Below, piece by piece: positions 15,926 through 27,219 of a stretch of DNA of 64,000 nucleotides. The translations under genes were made by a program, and so were the position numbers. The notes under the pieces are model-generated. The model was given only the letters and a program-made list of their open reading frames with translations. It ran no database searches and was not told the DNA's origin. Within the stretch, counting starts at the first letter, position 1, and every line of letters begins with the position of its first letter. Source of the stretch: Metallyticus violacea (Eukaryota > Arthropoda > Insecta > Mantodea > Metallyticidae). The stretch covers positions 62,001 to 126,000 of the forward strand of contig JAUJEO010000020.1 of the NCBI GenBank assembly GCA_030762175.1, written 5' to 3'.

Positions 15926-16581
15926 AACATTAGTCTCGGTTTGAGGGAAAGTGCGGGAATTTTCTCCAGCGCGATGGAACGTGGCCTGGTTACGGAGATG
16001 CCGAGCGAAAACTTGCCCTTACCCCGCAGTACAAGTTGTGTACCAAGAGTGATGGAGCAGAAGTCCCTTAATTTCCTGTTTGCGTGACCGCACGTAAAAG
16101 TGTAAATGTTGCATGCTATAATTTAATTCCCCCACTGTGATGTAATGTAACCTACGCGTCTTAGATTAGTGGCTGCAGTGTGTCGTTCCTCATTGCGGAA
16201 ATGCTAGGAAAACTGTGGACGCAGTGCTTGGCTCTCGCCTCTTTTTCGTATATGCAAGTAAATCGCTGTAATGTTGGGGATATCTCCTTTGATTGAAGCA
16301 GAAGGAGAGAAATAAACGGCAGGAAAAAAAAAAAAAAAAAAAAAAAATGTATATGTACATAAATCGTCAATATGAATTTATAGTGCATCACATGCGCGGT
16401 ACTATGTTTGGGAGTAAATGGTGGCAAAACTCCTTTAACACCAACGGGGAGAGACCACTAGTGCTTGAGGATTCGAACCCAGTACCTCCATAACTATAGC
16501 ATGAAGCTCTAACCGCAACAAGTCCACGTCGGATAGGGGTCGTCCGGGGATGGCTACTGCCCTTCGGGAACGCGGCGTGAT
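15926..16581. other. H3-H1 3' spacer (unit 1)
   Basis: Non-coding gap between convergent H3 and H1. It holds an A run at about 16324-16346 and a tRNA-like block at 16454-16526. I see no gene in the rest. Equivalent intervals: 35598-36253 and 62324-62979. Confidence 0.7.
16454..16526 (-). repeat. tRNA-like block, possible SINE head or tRNA relic (unit 1)
   Basis: On the minus strand a good Pol III B box GGTTCGAATCC (16469-16479) lies downstream of an A-box-like TTGCGGTTAGAGC (within 16506-16521), with spacing like a tRNA. The acceptor ends do not pair well, so it is not a clean tRNA gene. It could be the 5' part of a tRNA-derived SINE or a decayed tRNA. Confidence 0.5.
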
Positions 16582-16597
16582 GGCCCTGATAAGGGCC
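16582..16597 (-). promoter_or_regulatory. Histone mRNA 3' stem-loop, H1 unit 1 (variant loop)
   Basis: Minus-strand GGCCCTTATCAGGGCC. The stem is the same 6 bp as for the core histones but the loop reads TATC, not TTTC. The variant is shared by all three H1 copies. Confidence 0.9.
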
Positions 16598-16675
16598 GTT
16601 TTTTTTTCCCCCCACCTTCCCGGGGGATGGGGACAGCGAGAGAAGGGCTGCGGCCCTGGTCGGGTGCGTGGTGAC

Positions 16676-17305
16676 TCACTTCTTCTTGGAGCTTGCTTTC
16701 TTGGGCGCCTTCGCCTTCGCAGCCTTCTTGGGCTTTGGGGCCTTGGGCTTCTTGGTGGGCATCTTGGTAGCTTTCTTCGCCTTGGAAGGGGCCTTCTTCG
16801 GCTTGGCCACTGCAGGTGCCCTCTTCTTGTCGGACGGCTTCTTGGCAGCTTTTTTGGGGGACGCTTTGGATGCGGACCTCTTCATCTTGCCAGAGGATGC
16901 TGCTTTCTTCTCCTTGGGCGCTGCCGGCCTGCCCCGGGAAGGCGCTGCGGACACGGCGGACTTCTCGGGCTTCGCTGCCGAGGCGAGCTTGAAGGAGCCG
17001 GAAGCCCCCTTGCCCTTGGTCTGCACGAGTTCCCCGGAGGCCACGGCCGCTTTCAGGTACTTCTTGATGAAAGGTGCCAACTTCTCGGAGTCGGCCTTGT
17101 AGTTTGCGGCGATGTATTTCTTGATGGCCTGCAGGGAAGAGCCACCCCTCTCCTTGAGGCTCTTGATGGCATTACTCACCATCTCGGACGTGCGGGGGTG
17201 TGCAGGCTTCGACCTGGGCTTCTTCGCCGAAGAGGCCTTGGCCTTCTTCGGCGAAGTCTGTGCAGGAGCTGCTGCGGGTGCTGTGGCTGCGGCGGTGTCT
17301 GCCAT
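16676..17305 (-). CDS. H1: Linker histone H1 (unit 1)
   Basis: 209 codons. A short Ala/Pro/Thr-rich N-terminal tail has an SPKK site near 18-21. The winged-helix globular domain spans about 33-107 ([20 protein letters not shown], then the [11 protein letters not shown] end). A Lys/Ala/Pro-rich C-terminal tail from about 108 to 209 ends in KKASSKKK. H1 binds linker DNA at the nucleosome entry and exit. Here its upstream region (17306 onward) is uninterrupted. I see no clear TATA box within 100 bp of the start. Confidence 0.97.
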   Translation of the reverse strand: MADTAAATAPAAAPAQTSPKKAKASSAKKPRSKPAHPRTSEMVSNAIKSLKERGGSSLQAIKKYIAANYKADSEKLAPFIKKYLKAAVASGELVQTKGKGASGSFKLASAAKPEKSAVSAAPSRGRPAAPKEKKAASSGKMKRSASKASPKKAAKKPSDKKRAPAVAKPKKAPSKAKKATKMPTKKPKAPKPKKAAKAKAPKKASSKKK

Positions 17306-18033
17306 TGCGATCGGCGCAATTTTGGGGCGAGCCCCCCAGTGACCCGGACACGGACCTCTCAGAAAACGCCAGCAAGCTGCCGACAGGTCGCGCGCGCGGC
17401 CACGAGCCAGTGGCGTGCTTCCTCACTTGGTTTGTACCCTGTTCACGAAGCCCCTCGTGCCATGCGCCGTTGCCTCGGGGCTGCGCTGCATGCCTCGAAG
17501 ATTGGGGATGCAGCAGGGCGCGAAGCGGAAGCCCTCGGAGGAAACCTCTCTGCTGGGGAAGCTTGCGAATTAAGCCCTGCATTCCGGGTCCGGTCCGCAC
17601 CCTGCGCGGGTTCCTCGCGTGGGAGGACTGAACGGGGTCCCGAAGAGGGATGGCCCTTGGGGGGCGAGTAGCTCCAACCTTTGGCTGTTGCCATGCGGAG
17701 CGAGCCTCGGCCAGGTGCTACCTTCCTGGCTGTGAAGGTTTGCAAACGTTGGCCTGCATCGAACACAAATTCTGGCGAGGAGAACGGCGAAGCAGCGAAT
17801 CTCGCTGTGCAAGGACCTGTCTGGTCGAGCATCGGTCGCGGCTCCCGCGAGGAAGGGTCGGTGGAAAAGGGCTGCCGCAGTTTGCTCGTAGGGCAGAGGG
17901 GTCGTTGCAATTCTTTGGACCAATTTCTAGCCGTTGACTGCACGATGTCGCGTGTAGCATGCCATTTTCCCCGTCCCATTGAAATGCAGGGGGTGAAAAT
18001 TTGTGGGGAAAAGACTTGTTTTAATTGCGTCGT

Positions 18034-18300
18034 AAGTAACGGTAGAAGGGACTCATTATGCCTTATGTTCTGCACACAGAGGCTGGATGGCGCAATGGCG
18101 GCAGCACGATCCACCCAGATGAGGAGATTAAAATGGGGACTGCTGTGCTGCACGGTGATGGAGCGTGGTCATCGGGCGAGGCCGTGTGTCACAAGCCGAG
18201 CAGCAGCACCAGGAGGAGGAGGAAGAAGAAGAAGAAGAAGAAGAAGGCGGCAACATCTGCAAAACCTATGCACCAACACCGGTCGGCACTAAAGGTGAGT
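18034..18300 (+). repeat. Diverged duplicate block b (partner at 6649-6845)
   Basis: Shares an ordered set of short matches with 6649-6845 (CTGCACACAGAG, CTGGA, GGCGCA, TGGCGGC, GCTGTGCT) and ends in AAAGGTGAGTAAG. Also present in unit 2 at about 43474-43740. Origin unknown. Confidence 0.5.
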
Positions 18301-18314
18301 AAGGGTAAGGGGGG

Positions 18315-18360
<46 letters not shown>

Positions 18361-18845
18361 TGTTAAGAAATGGGCAGTGCAGATGGCACGTGATGCTCTT
18401 AAATGAATCTGGTAATTGTAAGGGATACACATTTAAAGTACGATGGCAGGCGGGGGATGAACGTGTAGAATGCCAGCGGGACGTGGCTTGCATTTAGAGC
18501 GAGTGGCTGAAAATGCCTGGGCAGCAAAGCGGTAGGCTGACTGCAACTGCACGGTGAAACTGTGGTATGCCGAGCAGCAAAAGCGAGAGGGTGAGGCATA
18601 GTGGTGGTGGTGGTCGAATGCCATGTTCATCATCATCATCATGATCATGATCATCGCCGCCGCCGCCACCACCACCACTACCAGGACTAGTATCAGAAGT
18701 GAATGCGGAAGATGCCTGGATCAGGAATGAAAGAAAAAAGAAAAGGAAAGAAAGGAGAAAAGAATAGGGATTTACCGCTACAGTATATCACAGTAATGCA
18801 TTATTTGCTTGTTGTGATGTAGAGAAGAAGGATGAGGGGGAGGGG

Positions 18846-18858
18846 AAAAAAAAAAAAA
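18846..18858 (-). terminator. Pol III T-run terminator of 5S (unit 1)
   Basis: Thirteen T residues on the minus strand, 9 bp after the 5S 3' end, a strong RNA polymerase III stop. Confidence 0.85.
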
Positions 18859-18867
18859 GAAACAAAT

Positions 18868-18985
18868 GCCAACGGCACGTGGTGTTCCCAAGCGGTCACC
18901 CATCCAAGTACTGACCACGCCCAATGCTGCTTAACTTCGGTGATCGGACGAGAACCGGTGTATTCAGCATGGTATGGCCGTTGGC
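18868..18985 (-). rRNA. 5S rRNA: 5S ribosomal RNA (unit 1)
   Basis: 118 nt that read GCCAACGGCCATACC at the 5' end, with TCTCGTCCGATCACCGAAG, AAGCAGCATTGGGCGTGG, AGTACTTGGATGGGTGACCG and CCGTTGGC at the 3' end. The ends pair to form helix I. The internal A-box and C-box regions of the Pol III promoter look intact. A TTTAAA lies about 15-20 bp upstream (19000-19005), like the TATA-like element of many arthropod 5S genes. The gene is on the same strand as H1 and about 1.6 kb from its start. Confidence 0.95.
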
Positions 18986-19400
18986 ATTGGCCAGGCTGCT
19001 TTAAATGGTATTTGGGAGGTGGAATTAGAAGACGGGTGATATAACTCACCAGATACTTGCTGTCGGAACCGAGACTGCAAGCATAGATTGTTACCCAATA
19101 CTGCAATTAGAGCATAAAAATGTGTTGTTGTTGGAGGAAATGAGCACGTGTTAGGACCATTGTAGCAACGCGATCTATTCATGAGGCAGGGGACGTAAAA
19201 CATCAGAAATGAGCTATGTTCAGGAGCAAGAGAAAAACAGTAAACATGCTATGACCAAAGTCGCCATATTAGTATTACAGAGGAATGGGGAGGGGGGAAA
19301 AGACATACACACGTGCGCATGCACAGAGACGGGTTGAAGGAATGTTTTTCTTTCCCCTGACTCCTTTTTTTGTCTTTTTCTTTTTTATCTTCCCCCCATA
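18986..19400. other. 5S upstream spacer (unit 1)
   Basis: About 415 bp between the 5S start and the subrepeat array. Nothing recognised apart from the TTTAAA next to the 5S start. Confidence 0.5.
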
Positions 19401-20183
19401 GAAGCAGCTAAATGACATGACATCAAAACCACTGTTTTTCAAGAGTAGCTAGTGTTTTAGTGTATAATTAGTGTCTGTTAAACCACTCTACAGTTTAGTA
19501 TGTAATAATTATGCATTTTAGGTTAGGTGCCACATGTTGGCGATGGTGCTAGATAGAATTATTTACTGAGCAATACGAAAAGGCACATCAAGATGGAAGG
19601 TGTCGCACAAAAAGACCTTGGGGGCGTAAAAAAATAATAATAATAAAAAGTAGTAGTAGTAGTAGTAATAATCATAATCATCATAATTATAATGGCAATG
19701 ATGGGGATAAATGTTGGCGGTGGAGAAGGAATAAATCCAGAATGATGGGGGCGGGGGGGAAGGAAGGAAGGAAGAATGAATAAAACATGTACAGTTGTAA
19801 GGCGAGGCGAAGAGGGGGGGAGGAAGAATGAAAATAGAACATTAGTTTTTTGGTATCAGCTAAATAACGTAAAGCCGTAACTATTTATTGTTTTTGAACA
19901 GTATTTAGTGTTTCAGTGCATAAATAAGTGCGCATTTAGCTGCTGTCCATTTTAGCTTCTAATAACTTAATTATGCATTTTATGTGCCACGTAGAATTAT
20001 TCACCGAGCAATATGATTAGGCACAGCAAGATGTAAGGTGTGGCGAGAGAAACAGAGACACACACACACGCGTGCATGCGCGCGGAAGATTTGGCAAAAA
20101 GGGGAATGGCAAAGAAGAAAGAAAGACACGCACGCATGGGATTAGAAAGAACAAAGATGACAGATTGTGTGTGTGTGTGTGTG

Positions 20184-20236
<53 letters not shown>

Positions 20237-20649
20237 CCTAAATGAAGTAATATTTGTAGTGTTTGAAGAGTATTTAGTGCTTTAGTGCATTATTAGTGCC
20301 TATTAAGCTGCATCTCCAGTTTTGTTCCTAATTACTTAATTTTGCATATTATGCTTTTTAGGTTAGGTATCATGCATTGGTGATGGGAGTAGATAGAACT
20401 ATTTACTCAGCAATGTGAATAGGTACAGCAACATTGCAGAGAAAGCCTTGGTGGCAAAAAGTAATTATATTTATAATCATAATGACCATTATGATGATAA
20501 ATGTTGGTGGTGGAGAAGACACACACGTGGAAGGTGTGGCAAAAGAAAGGAAATAAAAATGTTATGAAGATGTTGAAGGTTGGTGCGGACGAAGGAATAA
20601 ATCCACAACTTGGTGGAAACGTTTTGTATGTGTGTGTGTGTGTGTGTGT

Positions 20650-20686
<37 letters not shown>

Positions 20687-22661
20687 CGTGGTGGTGGCTA
20701 AATAATGTAACAACATCACTATTTATTGCTTTTGAAAAATATTTAGTGTTTTAGTGCATAATTAGTACCTATGGAGCTGCTGGACAGTTTAGTTACTAAT
20801 TACTTAATTCTGCATTTTAGGTTAGGTGGCACATGTTGTCGATGGTGCTACATAGAATAATTTACTCAGCAATGTGATTAAGCACACAAAGATGTAAGGT
20901 TTGGCAAGAGGGAGGGAGGGAGGGAGGAAGGAAGGAAGGAAGGAAGGAAGGAAGGAAGGAAGGAAGGAAGGAAGGAAGACATGCGCACATGCGGATGGTG
21001 TGGCTGAGAGATGCAGGGGGGAAGAGAAGAAAATGAAAGAATATTAAGGTTGGTTTTTAAAGAAGAAAGAAATCTGCAACATTAGGTTTTATTTTTTGTT
21101 TTTTTTCCCCCCAGCTAAATGTTTTGGCATTTGTTTTTGAAGAATATTTGGTGTTTTAGTGCCTGTGATTCCGCTCTACAATTTTTAGGTTCTAATGACT
21201 TAATTATGGTTTTTAGGTTAGTTACCATGCATTGGCAATGGTGCTACATTCAGTTATTTACTGAGCAAATGATTAGGCATGGCAAGAGAAAGAACAGGAT
21301 AAGGCGAGGAAGAGAGAGGGAGTCACGTTGGTATAAAAAAAAAAAAAAACACCACACACTTCAATCATGGTGATAAATGTTGGTGGTGGAGAAGACACAC
21401 ACGTGGAAGGTGTGGCAAAAGAAAGGAAATAAAAATGTTATGAAGATGAAGGTTGGTGCGGACGAAGGAATAAATCCACAACTTGGTGGAAACTTTTTAA
21501 ATGGTGGTGGTGGTGGTGGTGGCTAAATAATGTAACATCATCACTATTTATTGCTTTTGAAAAATATTTAGTGTTTTAGTGCATAATTAGTACCTATGGA
21601 GCTGCTGGACAGTTTACTTACTAATTACTTAATTATGCATTTTAGGTTAGGTGCCGCGTGTTGCAGATGGCACTAAATCAAAACTATTTAGTGAGCAATA
21701 CGAATAGGAACATCATGATGGAAGGTGTTGCACAAAAAGACCTTGGGGGCATAAAAAATATTATAATAAAAAAAATAGTGATGATAATCGTACAAAAACT
21801 AGTAGTAGTAGTAGGAGTAAGGATGATGGGGATAAATCAATCCAGAACATGGGGGCAGGAAGGAATGAAGTAAGGAACACACAGGCACAGATGTAATGTG
21901 AAGCAAAGAGGGGTGAGGGGGAAGAAGAAAGAATGAAAATAAAAGATAAAGAAGGTGATGAAGGTTGGTGTTAAAGAACTAAAAAATTTACAACATTGGT
22001 TTTGTGAGTGTGTGTGTGTGTGTGTGTGGTAGCAGCTAAATAACGCAAACTCATATAATATTTATTATTTTTGAACAGTATATAGCATTTAAGTGCCCAA
22101 ATAGCCGCTCTACAGTTTTGTTTTTAATAAATTAATTATGCATTTTAGGTTGGGTGGCACATGCTGTCGATGGTGCTACATAGAATAATTTACTCAGCAA
22201 TGTGATTAAGCACAGCAAGATGTAAGGTTTGGCAAGAGGGAGGGATGGAGGGAGGGAGGGAGGAAGGAAGGAACGAAGGAAGGAAGGAAGGAAGACATGC
22301 GCACAGGCAGATGGTGTGGCTGAGAGATGCAGGGGGGAAGAGAAGAAAATGAAAGAATATTAAGGTTGGTTTTTAAAGAAGAAAGAAATCTGCAACATTA
22401 GGTTTTTTTTGTTGTTGTTGTTGTTTTTTTTTTTTTTCCAGCTAAATGTCCTGGCATTTGTTTTTGAAGAATATTTGGTGTTTTAGTGCCTGTGATTCTG
22501 CTCTACAATTTTTAGTTTCTAATGACTTAATTATGGTTTTTAGGTTAGTTACCATGCATTGGCAATGGTGCTACATTCAGTTATTTACTGAGCAAATGAT
22601 TAGGCATGGCAAGAACAGGATAAGGTGAGGAAGAGAGAGGGAGTCACGCTGGTATGTTATT

Positions 22662-22698
<37 letters not shown>

Positions 22699-23160
22699 AC
22701 AACAACTTCTAAATTTTGGTGGTGGAGAAGACACACACCTGGAAGGTGTGGCAAAAGAAAGGAAATAAAAAAATGTTATGAAGATGATGAAGGTTGGTGC
22801 GGATGAAGGAATAAATGCACAACTTGGTGGAAACTTTTTTTTTTATTTATTTATTTTTTTTTTTATGGTGGTGGTGGTGGCGGCTAAATAATGTAACATC
22901 ATCACTATTTATTGCTTTTGAAAAATATTTAGTGTTTTAGTGCATAATTAGTACCTATGGAGCTGCTGGACAGTTTAGTTACTTATTACTTAATTATGCA
23001 TTTTAGGTTAGGTGCCGCGTGTTGGCGATGGGGCTAAATAAAAACTATTTAGTGAGCAATACGAATAGGAACATCATGATGGAAGGTGTTGCACAAAAAG
23101 GCCTTGGGGGCATAAAAAATATTATAATAAAAAAAAAAGTGATGATAATCGTACAAAAAC

Positions 23161-23198
<38 letters not shown>

Positions 23199-23805
23199 AT
23201 GATGATGATGGGGACAAATCAATCCAGAACATGGGGGCAGGAAGGAACACACAGGCACAGATGTAAGGTGAAGCAAAGAGGGGTGAGGGGGAAGAAGAAA
23301 GAACGAAAATAAAAGATAAAGAAGGTGATGAAGGTTGGTGTTAAAGAACTAATAAATTTACAACATTGGTTTTGTGAGGGTGGGTGCGTGGGTGTGTGTG
23401 TGTGGTAGCAGCTAAATAACTCAAACTCATATAATATTTATTATTTTTGAACAGTATATAGCCTTTAAGTGCCCAAATAGCCGCTCTACAGTTTTGTTTC
23501 TAATGACTTAATTATGGTTTTTAGGCTAGTTACCATGCATTGGCAATGGTGCTACATTCAGTTATTTACTGAGCAAATGATTAGGCATGGCAAGGGAAAG
23601 AACAGGATAAGGTGAGGAAGGGAGAGGGAGTCACGTTGGTATGAAAAAAAAGAACACCACACACTTCAATCATGGTGATAAAAATGTTGGTGGTGGAGAA
23701 GACACACACGTGGAAGGTGTGGCAAAAGAAAGGAAATAAAAATGTTATGAAGATGATGTGAAGGTTGGTGCGGACGAAGGAATAAATGCACAACTTGGCG
23801 GAAAC

Positions 23806-23850
<45 letters not shown>

Positions 23851-24374
23851 GGTGGTGGTGGTGGTGGTGGTGGTGGCGGCTAAATAATGTAACATCATCA
23901 CTATTTATTGCTTTTGAAAAATGTTTAGTGTTTTAGTGCATAATTAGTACCTATGGAGGTGCTGGACTGTTTAGTTACTAATGACTTAATTATGCATTTT
24001 AGGTTGGCGATGGAGAAAACGAGAATGGAAAAAAAAAAAAAGTGGGTGAATCCTAATGATGATGATGATGGGGATTAATTTTGGCGGTGGAGGAGAAATC
24101 AATCCACAACATGGGAGCAGGAAGGAAGGAAGGAAGGAAGGAAGGAAGTGAGTAAGTAAGTGAGTAAGTAAGCATGTGAGAAAGAAACACATGCGCACAG
24201 ATGTAAGGCTAAGCAAAGAGGGGAGGGGGGGAAGAAGAAAGATTGAAAATAAAAGATTATGAAGGTGATGAAGGTTGGTGTAAAAGAACTATTTCATTTT
24301 TAACAATTGTTTTTTTTTTTTGTTTGTTTTTTGTGTGGTAGCAGCTAAATAACGCAAACTCATAACTATCTGTT

Positions 24375-26837
24375 TACGGAATGTTGGAATCCACACGGTG
24401 AAACTTTTGTTAATCTTATTTGGATTTGAAGTAAAAGACTAAAAATCATGTCGTCACATTAAAACTCTCTTTAAGTTTCACAAACACACTTATAAAAGTA
24501 ATTTTGGTACATTGCTCACATTGTCAACCAAAACGACGACTGAGGAGTCGATTTCGTCAAAGTATGTATGTATGTTACTATGCTTGCTCTGGTGGTCTGT
24601 TAATGAACTTAAACAATATGTTGTCTGCTTCCGGTATATCAAAATTCATAAGTTTGTATTCGTATTTTTTTATGTAAATTTTTTCCCATATATTAAGTTC
24701 TTTCGGATGTTGAATTGTTTTTAGTAATGTTATGTCCTTCTCTATTTCCTGATTCTCATTCCAAAAATGTGCAGCCACTGCTGATTTTTCTACTTGTTTG
24801 TGCCTAATATTTCTCCAGCGTTCCTTTAATCTTATCCCCAGATTTCCCTTTTGTTTCTCCTATGTATATTTTGTCACAATCGTTGCAATTAATTCTGTAT
24901 ATACCTGAATTTTCTTCTTTCTTCTTTTTTTGTTTAATTTTATTTAGATTTAATAGTTTACCAACACTATATCTGTTTATTGGTGCCAGAGTAATGTTGT
25001 ACTTTTTGAAAATTTTTTTGGAATTTATGGTTAACATGAGGGTGATGTGTGAATTTTTGATTAAGTATTTTCTTTAAGTGAAGAACTGAGTGTAGTGATT
25101 AGTTTAATTTTCTTTTTATTTTTTATGTACCATTTGTTTGTTAAATCCATTTATTTCTGCTGTGTGTATTATATGTGCGTATTCTTTCCTGCCTGTATTC
25201 TTCTTTACTGAGTGGTGTATTAACTAGGCTATATGTCACACCATTGAATGCTGCTTCCTTGTGGGGTCTGTCTGGGGTTGAAACCTTTTGCTTTTATGTA
25301 ATTGTCGGTATTATGCGTGTCCTTTCTGTATATACCAAATTCTATATTTTTATTGCTTTTCATGATCCTTAGGTGCAGAAAAGGTAAAGTATTATTAACC
25401 TCGGTTTCCATAGTGAATTTTATGGTTTTTTCTTGCAAGTTCGACAGTATCGATGAATCTTGCATGAATCTATCTTCTACAGTGGCAAGCCCATCATCAA
25501 CATATCTGTACCATGTTTTGAATGTGTATGGGAAGGCTTTCGTTACGCGTGTTTCAAAATAGCTCGTGAACAGATCAGCCAAAAATGGAGATGGTGGACT
25601 ACCCGTCGTTAAACCTGATTTTTGTTTCTAAAACTTGCCTTCAAACGTGAAGTAAGCTTGGTTTAAACATAGTTCTGTGAGTTTTACATATTCTTTTGTG
25701 TGTGTTTCTGCAAATGTTGATGGATAGTAGCCATTTTTTTTTTTAACAAATTCAGGGTTTTCTCTTTTGGAATGCTTGGAAACGATGCTTTTACATCAAA
25801 GGAAACCATGATATCGTTGGAGTTTAGTTTATCATCTTTTAATTTTGTTCGTGAGATGGAACGAGTTTTTTATGCTTAGACTTGGGAATTTGGGAAATGT
25901 ATTAAATCGCCTAGTTAACCATTTGGCTAGGAGGTAACATGGGATATTGACATTGTTGATTATTGGGCTTGTGTATTTTTGGTAATCCTGTTATTTTAGC
26001 TATTGATGGATTAGGTATTTTGATTTTGCAAACGTCTGAATTTGTGAGTAAGCTATTTCCTTTTGATATGTGTTCTGTTGATTTCTTGCATTTGTGTAGG
26101 GGATTTTTTTCCACTTCAATGAACTACTTATTGTTTGGTAACTCTAGCATTCTATGTTGGTAATCTTCTTTGTCTAGGATTACAATTTGGTTTCCCTCAT
26201 CTGCATATACGACTTCTTTTTTATTTAATGAGTTTATGGTTTTTTGGTACGATTTGGGGATTTGGCTATGATTTTTAATTTCCTGTAATATTCCTGACGA
26301 TCGTTTCCTAATGTAATTTTGATCTATGGCGTTTAATTTCTCGATGGTTAATTCGATATCTGTAATATATTCGTCGATGGTTGATGAGAAATCGACACAT
26401 GTATTGATGCCGTTATTTAATAATTATGTTTCATCCTCATTCGGTTTTTCTTTCGAAAGCTTAACTATTTCGAGGTTAGGTTTCTCGTTGATATTTTTAT
26501 TTTTACCTATTTGTTTTCCGTGTAAATTTTTAAATTAATTTTTTTTGGCGTGTAGTTTTACGTAAAAAAATATGAATACAAACTTGTGAATTTTGATATA
26601 CCGGAAGCAGACGACATGTTGTTTAAGTTCATTAACAGACCACCAGAGCAAGCATGGCATAACATACATACTTTGCTGAAATTGACTCCCCAGTCGTCGT
26701 TTCGGTTGACAACGCGAGGAATGTACCTCACGAAACATGTACCAAAATTACTCTTATAAGTGTGTTTGTGAAACTTAGAGAGTTTTAATGTGACGACGTG
26801 ATTTTTAGTGTTTTACTTTAAATCGAAATAAGATTCC
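24375..26837 (-). mobile_element. Dead Penelope-like element (unit 2)
   Basis: Same element as at 2806-5268, with the same 12-bp flanking duplication at 24363-24374 and 26838-26849 and the same disabling breaks. Confidence 0.85.
24804..26114 (-). pseudogene. Broken Penelope-like RT plus GIY-YIG (unit 2)
   Basis: Fragments at 25911-26114 (RT N-terminal), 25229-25582 (YVDD core) and 24804-25037 (GIY-YIG), identical in translation to unit 1. Confidence 0.85.
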
Positions 26838-27219
26838 TAACTATCTGTTATTTTTGAACAGTATGTAGCATTTTAATGCGTAAATAAGTGCCCATATAGC
26901 CGCTGTACAGTTTAGTTGCTAATAACTTAATTATGCATTTTAGGTTAGGTGCCACGTGTTGCAGATGGTGCTAGATGGAATCGTTTACTGAGCAATAGGA
27001 ACGGGGACAGCAAGATGGAAGGTGTGGGTGGAATAATAAAAATTATAATAAACAAAATGGTATGCTAATATGGCGATAAATGTTGATGGTGAAAAAGAAA
27101 TAAATCCACAGCGTGGGTTGGGAGGGGGAGGAAATGAGGAAACTTCCCCCCCCCTCTTTCTTTCATTCATTCATTCATTCATTCATTCATTCATTCATTC
27201 AACCGTAGCAACCAAATAA

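Larger units (their letters stand above)
17306..18867. other. H1 upstream region and H1-5S spacer (unit 1)
   Basis: The part next to H1 should hold its promoter; GC-rich sequence without a clear TATA. Further on are block b of the diverged duplicate (18034-18300), a GAA tract near 18223-18245, an A run of about 45 bases at 18313-18357, and a GTG/CAT/CCG triplet cluster near 18600-18680. No gene recognised. Confidence 0.6.
19401..27219. repeat. Degenerate subrepeat array between units 1 and 2
   Basis: Full view of the array. TAGGTTAGG-type cores lie near 19513, 19973, 20355, 20811, 21205, 21634, 22138, 22535, 22998, 23514, 23993 and 26935, about twelve subrepeats of 380-520 bp. The Penelope-like element (24375-26837) splits the last interval. 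Embedded tracts include GGAA (20910-20977), AGT (23161-23198), TG and several A or T runs that vary between units. There is no gene in it. Confidence 0.85.

Noticed and set aside
16550..17671. 373-codon plus-strand open frame over H1 (related frames at 36222-37211 and 63066-63500)
   Set aside because: Antisense shadow of the Lys/Ala-rich H1 gene. The Gly/Leu/Arg-rich translation has no domain, and the unit 2 version runs into a poly-T tract.
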